NCBI GenBank assembly: GCA_035530055.1
Contig: DATKVN010000068.1
Span: 1 to 13,686 of the forward strand
Reading direction: 5' to 3'
DNA from: a bacterium
GTDB taxonomy: Bacteria; UBA6262; WVXT01
Length of the DNA: 13,686 nt
Shown here in pieces: positions 13,404 to 13,686 of this stretch. Every line of letters starts with the position of its first letter. Position 1 is the first letter of the stretch. The notes beneath the pieces were generated by a model that had not been told where the DNA came from, made no database searches, and saw nothing but the letters and a program-made list of their open reading frames with translations. A program made the translations under genes and the position numbers.

Positions 13404-13443
13404 TCATGCCGAACTTGTTTCGGCATCTCCTGACAGGGCATGA
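13404..13443 (+). repeat. Dispersed palindromic repeat with ATGCCGAA...TTCGGCAT core
   Basis: ATGCCGAA (13406-13413) and TTCGGCAT (13419-13426) pair over 8 bp with loop CTTGT. An alternative outer pairing joins TCATGCC (13404-13410) to GGCATGA (13437-13443). Read on the minus strand, the core spells the peptide EMPKQVRHD, which I recall from many spurious hypothetical proteins derived from a dispersed repeat in varied bacteria. Copy number in this genome cannot be seen here. Confidence 0.65.
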
Positions 13444-13500
13444 TACGAGAGCAAAAAAAGACCCCCAAAGTTCTCAACACTAACCATATTGATTATTTAC

Positions 13501-13528
13501 TTGATTACTCTAATATTTTGGGTATAAT
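13501..13528 (+). promoter_or_regulatory. Sigma70-type promoter for the gene at the window end
   Basis: TATAAT at 13523-13528 is a perfect -10. TTGATT at 13501-13506 (four of six to TTGACA) lies 16 nt upstream. The predicted start is near 13535, giving an untranslated leader of about 78 nt before ATG 13613. A TTGACA at 13542-13547 has no -10 at suitable spacing and is not used. Confidence 0.55.
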
Positions 13529-13612
13529 ATAAATATATGTGTTGACATCATATGACTATAGAGCAAGAGCCATCTATTCTTTAGAGTGATTTAAAAGCAA
13601 GGGGGTAGATGA

Positions 13613-13686
13613 ATGGAACTGGTAATTCCTGTTATGACTTTGCAGGATGCCCGGGCAGCAGTTGAAGGCGGGGCTAGACTGATAAG
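13613..13686 (+). CDS. Unidentified protein, N-terminal 24 residues only
   Basis: An ATG at 13613, preceded by AGGGGG (13600-13605) at good spacing, opens a frame that runs off the window. The visible peptide has MELVIPVMTLQDAR followed by AAVEGGARLI. A first strand, then a helix ending in EGGA plus an aliphatic pair, resembles the first beta-alpha unit of a TIM barrel. I thought of the (5-formylfuran-3-yl)methyl phosphate synthase (MfnB/DUF556) family and of U32 peptidases, but 24 residues cannot decide, and no function is assigned. An ATG at 13609 in another frame stops after 18 codons and is rejected. It has its own promoter and is separated from the hydrogenase cluster by a terminator and repeats. 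Confidence 0.6.
   Translation, partial: MELVIPVMTLQDARAAVEGGARLI

Noticed and set aside
13121-13480. Minus-strand open frame of 119 codons across the DUF123 remnant and repeats
   Set aside because: It is built from palindromic repeat DNA and the antisense of a real family match; it contains the EMPKQVRHD string typical of repeat-derived spurious proteins.

Overview
This window is a single-strand gene cluster (every supported gene is on +) for making, assembling and supplying nickel to a membrane-bound, ion-pumping [NiFe] hydrogenase of the Mbh/Ech-like group 4 type. The host is probably an uncultured anaerobic diderm bacterium. The base composition looks AT-rich, a signal-peptide beta-barrel implies an outer membrane, and the palindromic repeats resemble ones I recall from candidate-phylum genomes such as Omnitrophota. 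The phylum is a guess; the diderm bacterial assignment is better supported. I see no tRNA, rRNA, CRISPR array or transposase gene.

Positions 1-3570: the 3' end of an Mrp-antiporter module (MnhC tail, MnhD, MnhE, MnhF, MnhG) followed by a two-cluster HycF/MbhN-like ferredoxin. The genes overlap or nearly abut, except for a 60-bp palindromic element between mnhE and mnhF. The catalytic large and small subunits and the NuoH-like anchor are not in the window and are expected upstream.

Positions 3571-4416: a hydrogenase maturation endopeptidase (HycI type, TTG start) and HypA. Positions 4451-4927: a sigma70-like promoter overlapped by a good NikR-type dyad, then nikR, indicating nickel-dependent autoregulation. 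Positions 4928-8207: a nickel/cobalt ECF transporter operon (CbiM/NikM, a PDGLE-domain NikN/CbiN-like protein, CbiQ, CbiO). A MetA-pathway-like outer-membrane beta-barrel gene lies inside it, translationally coupled to the PDGLE gene. Its leader has a second candidate NikR site and two mutually exclusive hairpins ending at the cbiM Shine-Dalgarno.

Positions 8311-13124: hypF, a cloverleaf-like repeat cluster, then overlapping hypC-hypD-hypE. hypB is absent from the window. HypF and HypE make the cyanide ligands, HypC and HypD build the Fe(CN)2CO unit, HypA delivers nickel from the imported pool, the endopeptidase finishes the large subunit, and NikR links nickel level to uptake.

Positions 13125-13686: a decayed DUF123 (GIY-YIG-like) gene containing a terminator-like hairpin, two further palindromic repeats, a promoter, and the first 24 codons of an unidentified downstream gene.
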